From Lentisphaerota bacterium (GTDB lineage: Bacteria > Verrucomicrobiota > Lentisphaeria > Victivallales > Victivallaceae): a DNA stretch of 64,000 bases. Every line of letters begins with the position of its first letter. Within the stretch, counting starts at the first letter, position 1. The DNA lies in assembly GCA_015061745.1 (NCBI GenBank), contig SUWB01000001.1, forward strand, positions 62,001 through 126,000, written 5' to 3'. The notes under the pieces were generated by a model. That model saw only the letters and a program-made list of their open reading frames with translations, had not been told where the DNA came from and ran no database searches. This document shows positions 18,370 to 27,497 of this stretch, piece by piece. The position numbers were made by a program, and so were the translations under genes.

Positions 18370-20277
18370 ATGATAAACGCTGAAATTCCTTACGGTACAG
18401 CCCTTTACGATTATCTCGATCAGCTGGGAAGTTGTGCAGATGCCCGCCGCAGAGAGAAACTCTTTGCCGTTTCCACTGCCGAAGAAGCAGAAAAACATTG
18501 TGCAGAAGTCAGAAACACTCTGCGTAATTTGATGCTTTCAAATCGTTTTACTCCGGGAACGACTCCGCCGCAGGTGGTCGCCACCATTGAAAAGAACGGC
18601 GTTCTGATCGACAAGGTTCTCCTTGAAGTACGTCCCGGTATCTTCAATGCCGGACTCTTCTGGCGCAGAGCCGATATCAAAGGCAAGGTGCCCGGAATCC
18701 TGGGCGTCTGCGGCCACTCGGACAACGGCAAGGCTTGTGACTCCTATCAATCCTTTGCTTTCGGTCTGGCACTCAAGGGCTTCGGCGTTTTTATGTGCGA
18801 CCCCGCCGGACAGGGGGAATCCCACCAGTTCAAACCTGCCAAGGGCCCCACTGATGAACACACCATTATGGGCAAAGCCCTGAGAAGTGCCGGACTTCTG
18901 ACGGCCTCACTCTTTATCCACGATGCACAGCAGGCCCTTTCTTATCTGATTTCACGTCCGGAAATCATTGAAGACAAGATCGGCGTCACCGGTTCCTCCG
19001 GCGGCGGTCAGATGAGCTTTTTCCTTTTCGGTCTGGACGACCGGATCAAAGCCGCAGGTTGTTCCTGCCATATGAACAGATTTTACGATGTGTTCCGCAA
19101 CGAAACAGCCACCGACGGCGAAAGTACCCCGGAAGGCCTTATTGCCGCCGGATGCGACCGTCCCGACTTCGCCATTGCCGGTGCCCCCAAGCCCTTTTTG
19201 CTTATGGCCACTGAAGATGACTTTCTGGATCTGCGGAGCGTTAAAAAATCCTATGAAGAAGTTTCCCACATTTACAGCAAACTGGGAATGTCCGACCGCT
19301 TGCACTTTTCAATTGCTCCCGGCCCGCACAATTATTGCCGGACAAGCAGAGAAGCGATGTACGGCTTTTTCACCTCTCTCTTTCTCGGCAAAGAGGACAG
19401 CAAAGAACCCGAATTTGAACTGCTTACCGATGAAGAAGCAAATGTCACTTCCACCGGTTACGTCATTGATCTGCCCGGGGCTTTGACTGAAGGAGAAGCA
19501 ATTAAGCAATATCTGCCTGACACTTACACTGCAACCGCTGAGAGCATTGCCGACTTTTTGCGGAAGACCCTTGATCTTCCCGGCGAATTGCCGGCAGCCC
19601 CCGATTACCGTGTTCCCCGGAACCGCTTTCTTGTTCCCGGGCACAGTGATAACCGTTTTGTGCTGATCCCGGAACCGGGAACGCCGGTCAAATCAGTGCT
19701 TCACACCACCATTGGTTTGCCCCTGATCCCCCGGCGTACTGCTGCAACGCTCCATTGTGCCCACCTTTCTGCGGCAGATGAAATGGCAAAAAGAGCGGAA
19801 GAAAAAAATCTTTTTGTCCTTGAAGTTCGCGGCGTCGGCGAAACCCGTTCAACCGCAGGCAGAAGCACCAGAGATGACTTCTTTGCCCCAGTGGGACGGG
19901 ACAGCTTTATGGAAGGCACTGCCGAACTTCACGGCGTGCCGCTTCTCAGAGGCAAGATCATCGACCTGTTGGGAGCGATCGCTTTGCTGAAAGAACACGA
20001 CTGCGAAGAACTGACTCTTTCCGGCCGGGGAATGGGCGGTGTCATTGCCGCCTTTGCTGCGGCGACGGTAAAACTTCCTGTCAAGGAGATCATTCTTGAT
20101 GAAGTTCCCGCTTCCTTGAGGAAACTTATTGAAAAGCGTATCTTCCGTCTGCCCAACAGCGTCCTGCCCAAAGGAATGCTTCAGCACTTTGATTTCCCGG
20201 AACTGTATGAGTGTCTCAAACAGAATTACACTGTGACGATCAACTGTTCCGAAGATGTCCCCGCTGATGTTGAGTAA
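18370..20277 (+). CDS. Two-domain alpha/beta hydrolase, second domain degenerate
   Basis: 635 residues. The first half has a full alpha/beta-hydrolase core like acetyl xylan esterases: 'GILGVCGHSDNG', 'CDPAGQGES' and the nucleophile elbow GSSGGG near residue 215, plus a late Asp/His region ('MATEDDFLDLR', 'APGPHNYC'). The second half repeats the fold, but its elbow reads SGRGMGG, with Gly where the nucleophile Ser should be. The second domain is therefore probably structural. No signal peptide. AAAAGGAT precedes the ATG. It likely deacylates sugars taken up by the same pathway. Confidence 0.75.
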   Translation: MINAEIPYGTALYDYLDQLGSCADARRREKLFAVSTAEEAEKHCAEVRNTLRNLMLSNRFTPGTTPPQVVATIEKNGVLIDKVLLEVRPGIFNAGLFWRRADIKGKVPGILGVCGHSDNGKACDSYQSFAFGLALKGFGVFMCDPAGQGESHQFKPAKGPTDEHTIMGKALRSAGLLTASLFIHDAQQALSYLISRPEIIEDKIGVTGSSGGGQMSFFLFGLDDRIKAAGCSCHMNRFYDVFRNETATDGESTPEGLIAAGCDRPDFAIAGAPKPFLLMATEDDFLDLRSVKKSYEEVSHIYSKLGMSDRLHFSIAPGPHNYCRTSREAMYGFFTSLFLGKEDSKEPEFELLTDEEANVTSTGYVIDLPGALTEGEAIKQYLPDTYTATAESIADFLRKTLDLPGELPAAPDYRVPRNRFLVPGHSDNRFVLIPEPGTPVKSVLHTTIGLPLIPRRTAATLHCAHLSAADEMAKRAEEKNLFVLEVRGVGETRSTAGRSTRDDFFAPVGRDSFMEGTAELHGVPLLRGKIIDLLGAIALLKEHDCEELTLSGRGMGGVIAAFAAATVKLPVKEIILDEVPASLRKLIEKRIFRLPNSVLPKGMLQHFDFPELYECLKQNYTVTINCSEDVPADVE

Positions 20278-20280
20278 AAA

Positions 20281-21015
20281 ATGGCACAGCACTCTTTGAA
20301 AGAAAAAATCGTTCTTTTGACCGGAGCCGGCGGCGGTATCGGCAGAGCCGTCGCCGAAAGGCTTGCCGGTGAAGGAATGAAAATCATTCTGCTGGGAGGC
20401 AATAACCGGGAAAAACTTTTTTCCACGCAGCAGGCAATTGAAAAATATGCCCCCTGCCTGGTCTTTCCCGGTGATTTGACAGATACGGCATTTTTGTCCG
20501 AATCAGTGGCCAAAGCGGTTGAAATGTGGGACGGCATCGATATCTTGATCAACAATGCCGGAAGTGCCGCCAATACCCCTTTTGAAAAGGTCTCTCTTGA
20601 GGATTTTGACAGGATTATGAACATCAATGTGCGTGTTCCTTTTTTCCTGACTCAGCTGGTTCTGCCCCATTTGAAGCGTTCAGCGACAGCCACGATCATC
20701 AATATTGCCTCAGTGACAGCCCATTCAGGTTATCCGCAGCAAAGCGTTTACAGTGCTTCAAAGCACGCTTTGCTCGGATTGACCAAAAGCATCGCAGCAG
20801 AATATTACAAAGATAATATCCGTGTTCACGCCGTCTCTCCGGGAGGCGTTTACACGGATATGGTCAAGGTCACCCGCCCCGATCTTTCACCTGAAGGAAT
20901 GATTATGCCGGAAGATATCGCCGATATCGTCCACTTTTTCCTGACCAACCGGGGAAATGCGGTCATTGACGAGATTCTGGTTCACCGGGCAGGCAAGACG
21001 CCTTTTCAAGTGTAA
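20281..21015 (+). CDS. Short-chain dehydrogenase/reductase
   Basis: 244 residues, the normal size for classical SDRs. The NAD(P) motif TGAGGGIGRA sits near residue 13, NNAG near residue 90, and the catalytic Ser/Tyr/Lys set is seen in 'NIASVTAHSG' and YSASK. It starts three bases after the esterase stop, so the genes are an operon. It converges on the LacI regulator with eight bases between the stops. It probably oxidises or reduces a sugar or polyol produced by the upstream enzymes; the substrate is unknown. Confidence 0.9.
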   Translation: MAQHSLKEKIVLLTGAGGGIGRAVAERLAGEGMKIILLGGNNREKLFSTQQAIEKYAPCLVFPGDLTDTAFLSESVAKAVEMWDGIDILINNAGSAANTPFEKVSLEDFDRIMNINVRVPFFLTQLVLPHLKRSATATIINIASVTAHSGYPQQSVYSASKHALLGLTKSIAAEYYKDNIRVHAVSPGGVYTDMVKVTRPDLSPEGMIMPEDIADIVHFFLTNRGNAVIDEILVHRAGKTPFQV

Positions 21016-21023
21016 AGATATTT

Positions 21024-22037
21024 TTACGGCTGCTCAAAGAGAAGCTGATTGGCAAGATCGGCAACTTTTAGTGAGTGGAATTCGTTTTCAGGGACAAACA
21101 CAGCTTTGGTTTTCAAGTGTCTGACGGGAGCACCGCTGCACTGTTCCCAAAGCTGTTCCACGGCATTGCGGACCGCCGTTTCGGCCCGTTCCAGAATAAT
21201 ACCGCACAGATCAAAGGTCTGAGCCGCAGCCATTGTCCACTCATTGTAAAATCCGACCACATCACTGTGAAATCCCAATTCACGGCAGCGGTCAAGGTAA
21301 ATACGCATTGAGTATTTGCCGTAAAGGATCACAGCAGGCAGTTTTTCATTGGCAAGAAAAGCGGCCTGCTTTTTTTCGTTGTGAATCCTGAAATCAGGAA
21401 CAACCTGCAGCTGAGCACAACTTTCCCTGAAGATTTTTTCAGTCACAAGATTATCAAATGCTTTCCCCTCAAAAAGGCAGAGAGTGATTTTTTTATGCCC
21501 TCTGTCAGCAAGATTTTTCACAGCAAGGGGCAAGGCTTCAGAGTAATCAGGAGCAGCCGACGAAAACTCCCAGAAACTGCGGCCGCACAAAGTGAAAAAA
21601 GGAAATTTTCTTTGAGCCAGACTTTCCATAAGCTCCCGGGGCAGCTGCTCCGGAGCACAGGAAGTAATGATTCCCTCCATTCCGGATGCCAGAAATGCCT
21701 TGATCGCTTCTGCGGTCTGAGTTTTGTCAAAGCGTGCCAGACGCAAAGCAACTTTATAATCTTTTTTCCCGGCTTCATCCATTGCCGTTTCCACAGCAGC
21801 CCCCAGAAATTGATCCGTGAGGATATCCACCAGAAAACCGAAACTCCGGGTGGAGCCACGGCGGAGTGCCAGCGCAACTTCACTTGGCTGGTAACCGTGA
21901 GCAGCGGCAATCAGCCGCACTCTGTCAGCGCGTTCTCTGGCATCACGCCGCTTATCTTTGGTCACTCCTGAGAGTGCCCGCTCTGCCGTCTTGGCAGAAA
22001 CACCCGCCAGACGGGCGATTTCTTTTATGGTTATCAT
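21024..22037 (-). CDS. LacI-family transcriptional regulator
   Basis: 337 residues. The N-terminal helix-turn-helix 'ITIKEIARLAGVSAKTAERALSG' is canonical, followed by the hinge and 'STRSFGFLVDILTDQF' opening a ligand-binding domain of the usual size. It is read toward the SDR and away from the Fe-S/U32/TIM-barrel operon. The 171-bp divergent intergenic region is the likely place for its operator. Its own promoter is immediately upstream. Confidence 0.9.
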   Translation of the reverse strand: MITIKEIARLAGVSAKTAERALSGVTKDKRRDARERADRVRLIAAAHGYQPSEVALALRRGSTRSFGFLVDILTDQFLGAAVETAMDEAGKKDYKVALRLARFDKTQTAEAIKAFLASGMEGIITSCAPEQLPRELMESLAQRKFPFFTLCGRSFWEFSSAAPDYSEALPLAVKNLADRGHKKITLCLFEGKAFDNLVTEKIFRESCAQLQVVPDFRIHNEKKQAAFLANEKLPAVILYGKYSMRIYLDRCRELGFHSDVVGFYNEWTMAAAQTFDLCGIILERAETAVRNAVEQLWEQCSGAPVRHLKTKAVFVPENEFHSLKVADLANQLLFEQP

Positions 22038-22043
22038 AGGGTA

Positions 22044-22072
22044 AATATAGCACTTTTCCCTGCTTTTTTCAA
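22044..22072 (-). promoter_or_regulatory. Promoter of the LacI regulator
   Basis: On the minus strand, TTGAAA and TATATT are 17 bases apart, with TGC just before the -10 box. It starts seven bases upstream of the ATG, so the leader is nearly absent. Confidence 0.55.
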
Positions 22073-22095
22073 GTCAAATCGTCTCTGTAAAACAG

Positions 22096-22148
22096 TTTTT
22101 TGAAATTTTCTTTCCTCAATTTGACTTTTCAAAAAAAAGGATTATATT
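22096..22148 (+). promoter_or_regulatory. Promoter of the Fe-S/U32 operon with overlapping inverted repeat
   Basis: TTGACT (22121-22126) and TATATT (22143-22148) are 16 bases apart. TTTTTTGAAA at 22096-22105 and TTTCAAAAAA at 22127-22136 form a perfect 10-bp inverted repeat whose right arm sits in the promoter spacer. It could be an operator, though AT-rich repeats arise by chance. Confidence 0.45.
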
Positions 22149-22208
22149 ATATAAGTGTACAACGAAGACAGTTATATTGACAATAACCTATTTATGGAGC
22201 TGTAAACA

Positions 22209-23303
22209 ATGTTCGTCCCTGAAAAAATCACTGCCGCCGAAGTCAAAGCCAAAGCCAGAGAGCTTGGTGCCGATCTTGTGGGTATTTCCCCGATGTCCCG
22301 TTTTGAGGGAGCTCCGAAGCAAAATGATGCCCGCTATATTTTCCCGGCTGCCAAATCTATGATCGTTCTGGGGTTCCGTATCGCCCGGGGAATGTTCCGC
22401 GGCATTGAGGAAGGAACGCTTTTTTCTGCCTATCCCTCTATGGGCTATGCCGGTATGAATCAGGTTTACGGCCCTATGGTGCTGTGGAATCTGACCCGTT
22501 ATCTTGAAGACAAAGGCTATGAAACGTTGCCCATTATGAACAGTAACGGCGGCGAAGCCATCAACCCTGTGACGGGCAATTTCCGGGAAGGCTGGAGCCG
22601 TCCTGTGGCAGAAGGACTCCCCTACCCCGATGTGCTGCTTCACTTCAGATTATGTGCCTATATGGCAGGACTCGGAGAAATCGGCTGGAGCAAATTGCTG
22701 CTTACTCCTGAATATGGTCCCCGGCAGCGTTTCGTCGTACTGCTGACCGAAGCCGAACTTGAGGGAGATCCCATTTTTGAAGGAAAAATCTGCGACCGCT
22801 GCAAGCTGTGTGCCCATAATTGCACCTCTCAGGCCATCAGCAAAACAGAAACGGTAAAATGCACCGTTGCCGGTCACGAAATCGAATGGGGCAAACTGGA
22901 ACCGATGCTGTGTGAAAGAGGACTTCACGGCGGATGCCACGGCCAGCGCAATCCTTTTGAAGGGGACTACCCCCGGAAATACGGTTACGGCCGGGCCATT
23001 GAAGGAGCTTCAGGTTGTATGCGGGCCTGTATGATCCATCTGGAAGAAAAAGGAATTCTCAAAAACAAATTTGCCAGCAAATTCCGTACCCATAAAGTCT
23101 GGGACGATATCGACCATTCAAAGCCCTGGGAAATGACTCAGGATGCCCGGGAAACCTATGCTGACAGGGGACAAACAGAACCTCACGACGTTTATTCAAA
23201 CTATCGTGTGACCGACAACTTCGGTACAGCTAAAAAAGAGGATATTGAAAAACAGCAGCAGAGTTCAAAAGACTCCAAAACTTACAATCCTCTCATCGAC
23301 TGA
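22209..23303 (+). CDS. Fe-S protein related to epoxyqueuosine reductase/reductive dehalogenases
   Basis: 364 residues. The N-terminal half ('ARELGADLVGISPMSRFEG', 'LGEIGWSKLLLTPEYGPRQR') resembles the cobalamin-dependent QueG/reductive-dehalogenase fold. The C-terminal half carries CDRCKLCAHNC near residue 197 and further cysteines in 'ERGLHGGCHG' and 'ASGCMRACM', enough for two clusters. True QueG has a different length and additional repeats, so this is a relative of unknown substrate. It is first in a three-gene operon and ends four bases before the U32-like gene. Confidence 0.65.
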   Translation: MFVPEKITAAEVKAKARELGADLVGISPMSRFEGAPKQNDARYIFPAAKSMIVLGFRIARGMFRGIEEGTLFSAYPSMGYAGMNQVYGPMVLWNLTRYLEDKGYETLPIMNSNGGEAINPVTGNFREGWSRPVAEGLPYPDVLLHFRLCAYMAGLGEIGWSKLLLTPEYGPRQRFVVLLTEAELEGDPIFEGKICDRCKLCAHNCTSQAISKTETVKCTVAGHEIEWGKLEPMLCERGLHGGCHGQRNPFEGDYPRKYGYGRAIEGASGCMRACMIHLEEKGILKNKFASKFRTHKVWDDIDHSKPWEMTQDARETYADRGQTEPHDVYSNYRVTDNFGTAKKEDIEKQQQSSKDSKTYNPLID

Positions 23304-23306
23304 CAA

Positions 23307-24281
23307 ATGGCAGACGCTTTGAAACTTTCTGTCGGCTATCAGCTGCCTGAGCGTTACAGCATCGTGGAAGTTATAGAAACCTACCGAGATGCTGTCGATG
23401 AAGTTTATTTTCCCTGGTTCGGTATTCCGGACGGGCGGGGCGTTTCGATCCGTTATGAGGCAGACCAATACCTTATGGAAAAAGAGCTGCTTCAACTCCG
23501 CAATATGGGGATAAAACTTCACTTGCTGCTCAATGCCAACTGTTATGGCAAAGATGCCCTTTCTCAGAAATTTGCAGAAACCCTGGAGTCTATGCTGGGA
23601 TTTCTCACTGAGAAATTTCATCTGACCGGCATTACGACCACATCGCTTTTTGTTGCAAGATTCTGCAAAAAGAATTTTCCTGCTCTTGAAGTGCGTGCTT
23701 CTGTAAATATGAACATCACTTCTAAACAGGCAATGGAGTACGTCGCAGATTTTTTTGACGGTTTTTATGCCGGTCGTTCTCTCAACCGTGATCCTGAGGC
23801 GGTCGCTTCTTTGCGTATCCCCGGCAAAAAGCTCTACCTGCTGGCCAACAGCGGCTGTCTGAGCAATTGTCCTGCCCATACATTTCACGACAATCTGGTG
23901 GCCCACGAAAGTGAAATCGACCACGATAAAAGCTGCTGGAACTTTCAGGGCATCTGCTGGGAACGTTACAGCAAAAAAGCCAATCAGGAGTTTATTCTTG
24001 CTGATTCCACCTGGATACGCCCTGAAGAAATCGACCTCTACACCGGAGTTGTGGACGGTATAAAAGTGGCTTCAAGGACCAATCCCCATTTCGGTACCAT
24101 TATCAAAGCCTACGCAGAACGCAGTTTTTCCGGAAATATGCTCAGTTTGTGCGAACCGGATTTTTCAAAGCTGATCTTTCTTGAAAACAAAGCCTTCCCC
24201 GCCGGCTGGATGAAACATCTTCACCCCGGGACGCCCGAATATCAACACATTCTTGACAGGGTAAAAAATGAAAACAAGTGA
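23307..24281 (+). CDS. Peptidase U32-like protein
   Basis: 324 residues. 'VRASVNMNITSKQAMEYV', 'SLNRDPEAVASLR' and the cysteine motif 'LLANSGCLSNCPAHTFHDN' match the U32 layout. U32 members include RlhA, TrhP and the oxygen-independent hydroxylation proteins UbiU/UbiV, which hold a 4Fe-4S cluster on conserved cysteines. Additional cysteines at 'CWNFQGICW' could complete such a cluster. It sits next to another Fe-S protein. The ATG lies four bases behind the preceding stop, and the 3' end overlaps the next gene by 14 bases. Confidence 0.65.
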   Translation: MADALKLSVGYQLPERYSIVEVIETYRDAVDEVYFPWFGIPDGRGVSIRYEADQYLMEKELLQLRNMGIKLHLLLNANCYGKDALSQKFAETLESMLGFLTEKFHLTGITTTSLFVARFCKKNFPALEVRASVNMNITSKQAMEYVADFFDGFYAGRSLNRDPEAVASLRIPGKKLYLLANSGCLSNCPAHTFHDNLVAHESEIDHDKSCWNFQGICWERYSKKANQEFILADSTWIRPEEIDLYTGVVDGIKVASRTNPHFGTIIKAYAERSFSGNMLSLCEPDFSKLIFLENKAFPAGWMKHLHPGTPEYQHILDRVKNENK

Positions 24282-26265
24282 AATTTCCTGGAGCGTAATG
24301 CACCCTACGCCTCTCAATGCTGATTATATCCGTCAGCTTATTGAAAAATCAAACGAATATCACGTTGACAGTTTTGAAATCTGCGGCCAGTGTCATACCC
24401 CCTACGGCGGTTTGGACGGCCTCATTGATTACCGGGAATTTCCCCACGCTTATGCCAACTGGGATCAGAAAAAGGTTGCCGAAACTCAGGCAGAGATGGC
24501 GGAAATTCTTGATCTCGCTCACGCGGCCGGAAAAAAAGTCTTTTATTTCCACCGGGAAGTAATGATCCCGCCGGGACTTCTTGAGGACATTCCTGACCTC
24601 CTTGATGAAAACAGGGAATTTGATCTTTTGGGAGAACGTTTTGCCCAGCTGATCCGTTACAAGATCGACAAGGTTATGACCAAACTTCCGAAACTGGACG
24701 GTATTGTACTGACTCTGACTGAAGCGGACTTTTCAGCCATTCACAATTCCAATGCAGAAAAATACCCTCCCGTCGAGGTGGTCAGTTTCATCATCTCCCT
24801 TTTTGCCGAAGAACTTGAAAAACGCAATAAACGTTTTATTATGCGTTCTTTTGGTTCGATTGCCAAAGATTATGAAGATATCCTTGCCGGTGCCGTAAAA
24901 CTCGCCGGGAAGTTCAAGTTTGAAATAGAAACCAAGATCACCCCCTATGATTTTGATCCTTTTCTGGATAAAAATCCCTTTTTGCGGCCCAATCCCGGCT
25001 TCACTCTCTCAGCAGAATGTGAAAGCGTTGGCGAATTTATGGGCCAGGGCAATATGCCTTTTGAGCACGTCCACAATATTGTCCGCTACGTCCGTGAAGC
25101 ACAGGAAGCAGGTGTTGACCGTTTTGTGATCCGCATCGACCGCAGGGGCAATTGTATTTTCGATCTTTATGAATTGAACTATTACGCCTATGCCCGTGCC
25201 ATTGAAGATCCCGCCGTTACAGCCGACGAGATCCGGCAGGAGTGGTATGAAAAACACTATCCGACTTCTATCCGGGAATCCCTCATCGAACTTGACCGTC
25301 TGGGCTGGGAAATGGTGACTAAAACCTACTTCATTGACAAACAGGTTTTGTTCCACGGCAATTACTCCATAAAATATCTGAAATCCGCTTTTGTTTTTTC
25401 ACTCTTTCGTGAAGGTGTTTCACTTGAAAACGGCAAAGATATCTGGTCTATCCTGACCGATCGCCCCGCTCCGGGAAGAAAGTTTGCCCTTCAGGAAAAA
25501 GATGAAGCTGTCGCCTGTGCTGACCGGGGAGCGGCCTTGTGCAGCTCCCTGCACCTGCCCTCAGATGATTACCGTCTGCGGTTGTGGAACAATGCAGTGG
25601 TCATCACAAGATGTGTCCGGGAACTGGTCAGATGTATGGCAGCCTACTTTGAAGATATGGAATCCGGCAGCAGCGAGTGTACACTCCTGAAGAAGCAGGT
25701 TGCTGCAAGTCTTGCTGAATATGACCGTCTGGCGGGCCATAAAGTAGAAATCCTTGAACGGGAATTCATCAACGGCCTTGAGCACCGTCTTCAGGAGTAC
25801 CGCCGCCCCATTGAAGAAATATGTATTGAACCTCTGGCCGCTATCTGCCAGACATTGCCCCGGGAATATGCCGCAGAAATGGCGGCACGGAAACAATTTC
25901 TGAAATATGCCGCAGACGGAGTCATTCCCGGCGGACTTTATGACGATCACCGGATCTACCGTTATATGCACGGTTCCCACTCAGTGATCCAGAACGGCTT
26001 TCCCGGCCGCTGGGCGGGAAACCGGGTATTCCCCAACGGCTTTTTTGAAGTGACACTCCAAGGCGGAAAAGAACTTTTGATTTGCGGAGACGCCTCTGAA
26101 ACAAAACATTTCACCCTCACTGTCAACGGAGTTTCCCGGAAACTTTCTCTTGACAATGACGGTATCTGCAAGGTAGTTCTTGAAAACAAAGACGAAAAGA
26201 TCACAGTAAGGATTTCCAAATCAGGAGCCTGCTACCCCCTCATTTATGCTCTTGCAGTGTGCTGA
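24268..26265 (+). CDS. TIM-barrel protein, alpha-glucuronidase/GH20-like in outline
   Basis: 665 residues without a signal peptide. The first 350 residues look like a (beta/alpha)8 barrel: 'YHVDSFEICGQCHTPYGGLDG', 'KVFYFHREVMIPPG', 'LDGIVLTLTEADFS', 'FIMRSFGS' and 'RFVIRIDRRGN'. A helical region and a beta-rich C-terminus follow. The TEAD and ETK acidic residues are candidate catalytic positions. I recognise the general shape of glycosidases acting on uronic or amino sugars but not the family. It overlaps the U32-like gene by 14 bases. Its partnership with two putative Fe-S proteins is odd for a plain glycosidase. Confidence 0.5.
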   Translation: MKTSEISWSVMHPTPLNADYIRQLIEKSNEYHVDSFEICGQCHTPYGGLDGLIDYREFPHAYANWDQKKVAETQAEMAEILDLAHAAGKKVFYFHREVMIPPGLLEDIPDLLDENREFDLLGERFAQLIRYKIDKVMTKLPKLDGIVLTLTEADFSAIHNSNAEKYPPVEVVSFIISLFAEELEKRNKRFIMRSFGSIAKDYEDILAGAVKLAGKFKFEIETKITPYDFDPFLDKNPFLRPNPGFTLSAECESVGEFMGQGNMPFEHVHNIVRYVREAQEAGVDRFVIRIDRRGNCIFDLYELNYYAYARAIEDPAVTADEIRQEWYEKHYPTSIRESLIELDRLGWEMVTKTYFIDKQVLFHGNYSIKYLKSAFVFSLFREGVSLENGKDIWSILTDRPAPGRKFALQEKDEAVACADRGAALCSSLHLPSDDYRLRLWNNAVVITRCVRELVRCMAAYFEDMESGSSECTLLKKQVAASLAEYDRLAGHKVEILEREFINGLEHRLQEYRRPIEEICIEPLAAICQTLPREYAAEMAARKQFLKYAADGVIPGGLYDDHRIYRYMHGSHSVIQNGFPGRWAGNRVFPNGFFEVTLQGGKELLICGDASETKHFTLTVNGVSRKLSLDNDGICKVVLENKDEKITVRISKSGACYPLIYALAVC

Positions 26266-26271
26266 AGTATA

Positions 26272-26309
26272 AAAAATCCCGGAACAAAGTGCTTTGTCCC
26301 GGGATTTTT
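26272..26309. terminator. Bidirectional terminator between convergent operons
   Basis: AAAAATCCCGGAACAAAG and CTTTGTCCCGGGATTTTT pair at 17 of 18 positions with a two-base gap. A-tract and T-tract ends make it work for both the TIM-barrel operon and the M20 peptidase gene. Confidence 0.8.
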
Positions 26310-26321
26310 ATTGTCAAAAAT

Positions 26322-27383
26322 TTACTGTTTCACAAGTTCCAGGATCATAGCCACGCCTTTGTCAATGGAACTGAGACAAAGTTTTTCTTCCGCAGAGTGA
26401 GCTCCTGAACCGTCGATACCGGACACATACACAGGCCGTCCGATTTTATAAAGGTGGCGGGCATCCGTAGCACCGCAGATACGCCCGGGGGTGATCTCTT
26501 TGCCAAAGGCTTTTGAATAAGCCGCCGCAAGAGTTCTCATTTCTTCACTGTCAACAGGGGAATTGAAGGGATCACAGCTTTCAGTAACTTTGACTTCAAG
26601 TCCGGTCACCTGACGGATACGCTCGACGACAGCGTCTTTTTCTTCAAGTTTCACCAGACGCAAATTCAACTCAGCCTCAGCCACGTCGGGAATACGGTTG
26701 ACAACACTTCCGGCACGCAATATGGTGGGAGCCATAGACATACGCCAATCGGCGGCCTCCGCAGGATTTTCCCATTCGGCAAAGAGTTTCTGCAAACCGT
26801 TGACCAGCTTTACAACAGGATTGTCAAAAGCCCAGGGACGGGCAGAATGACCGCCTGTTCCATAAGCAGTCAGAGTCAGATTAAGGATACCCTTTTGAGC
26901 GTAATAAACGCTGCCGCCGGAATCCATAACCAACCCCATTTTACGGGCTCCGTAGCCATTTTTCACCATAAAGTCCGTTGTCTTGCCGCCGATCTCCTCA
27001 TCTGCGGTAAAAATACATCCCAAAGAAGCTCCTTCAGGGGCGTTGCACATCGCCTTCATAATGGCAATGGCGTCCCCCATACAGTCACTTGAACCGCGTC
27101 CATAGAGAAAATCGCCTTCGATATAAGGCTCATACTGACTTTCGTTATCAGCAGGAACCACATCCAAATGGGCACACAAAAGAATATCCTGCACTTTGCC
27201 GGGAGCAGTTGCCGCAAAAAGGACTTCCCTTTCGCCGTCTTTTTCCATAGTGCAGTAAAGCCCTTTTTCAGTCAGAAATTCCTGAACGCGCCGCTGTACC
27301 CGGTTGACGGCCGTAATATCCTGGCTTTCGGGTCTCATACGGATCATTTCACACAAAAGGTCGATATAGCAATCTTTTTCCAT
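26322..27383 (-). CDS. M20 family metallopeptidase (ArgE/DapE-like)
   Basis: 353 residues. The metal ligands appear in order: CAHLDVVP near residue 90, 'GRGSSDCMGD' near residue 112, and the catalytic base with metal Glu in TADEEIGG near residue 145. The C-terminal His lies in 'VSGIDGSGAHSAEEK'. The family removes acyl or amino-acid groups from amino-acid substrates in the cytoplasm using two zincs. AAGGATG precedes the ATG. It follows dnaE with a 114-bp gap in which I see no gene. Confidence 0.9.
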   Translation of the reverse strand: MEKDCYIDLLCEMIRMRPESQDITAVNRVQRRVQEFLTEKGLYCTMEKDGEREVLFAATAPGKVQDILLCAHLDVVPADNESQYEPYIEGDFLYGRGSSDCMGDAIAIMKAMCNAPEGASLGCIFTADEEIGGKTTDFMVKNGYGARKMGLVMDSGGSVYYAQKGILNLTLTAYGTGGHSARPWAFDNPVVKLVNGLQKLFAEWENPAEAADWRMSMAPTILRAGSVVNRIPDVAEAELNLRLVKLEEKDAVVERIRQVTGLEVKVTESCDPFNSPVDSEEMRTLAAAYSKAFGKEITPGRICGATDARHLYKIGRPVYVSGIDGSGAHSAEEKLCLSSIDKGVAMILELVKQ

Positions 27384-27497
27384 AATTTCATCCTTTGATA
27401 TTTGAACTTACTTCTCAATTACCCGGCTCTTTTTTATCCTCTTTTCAAACCTCTCAAGCGATCTGCCCCAAAGGGCTTTTCAGAGAACTCAAAAATA

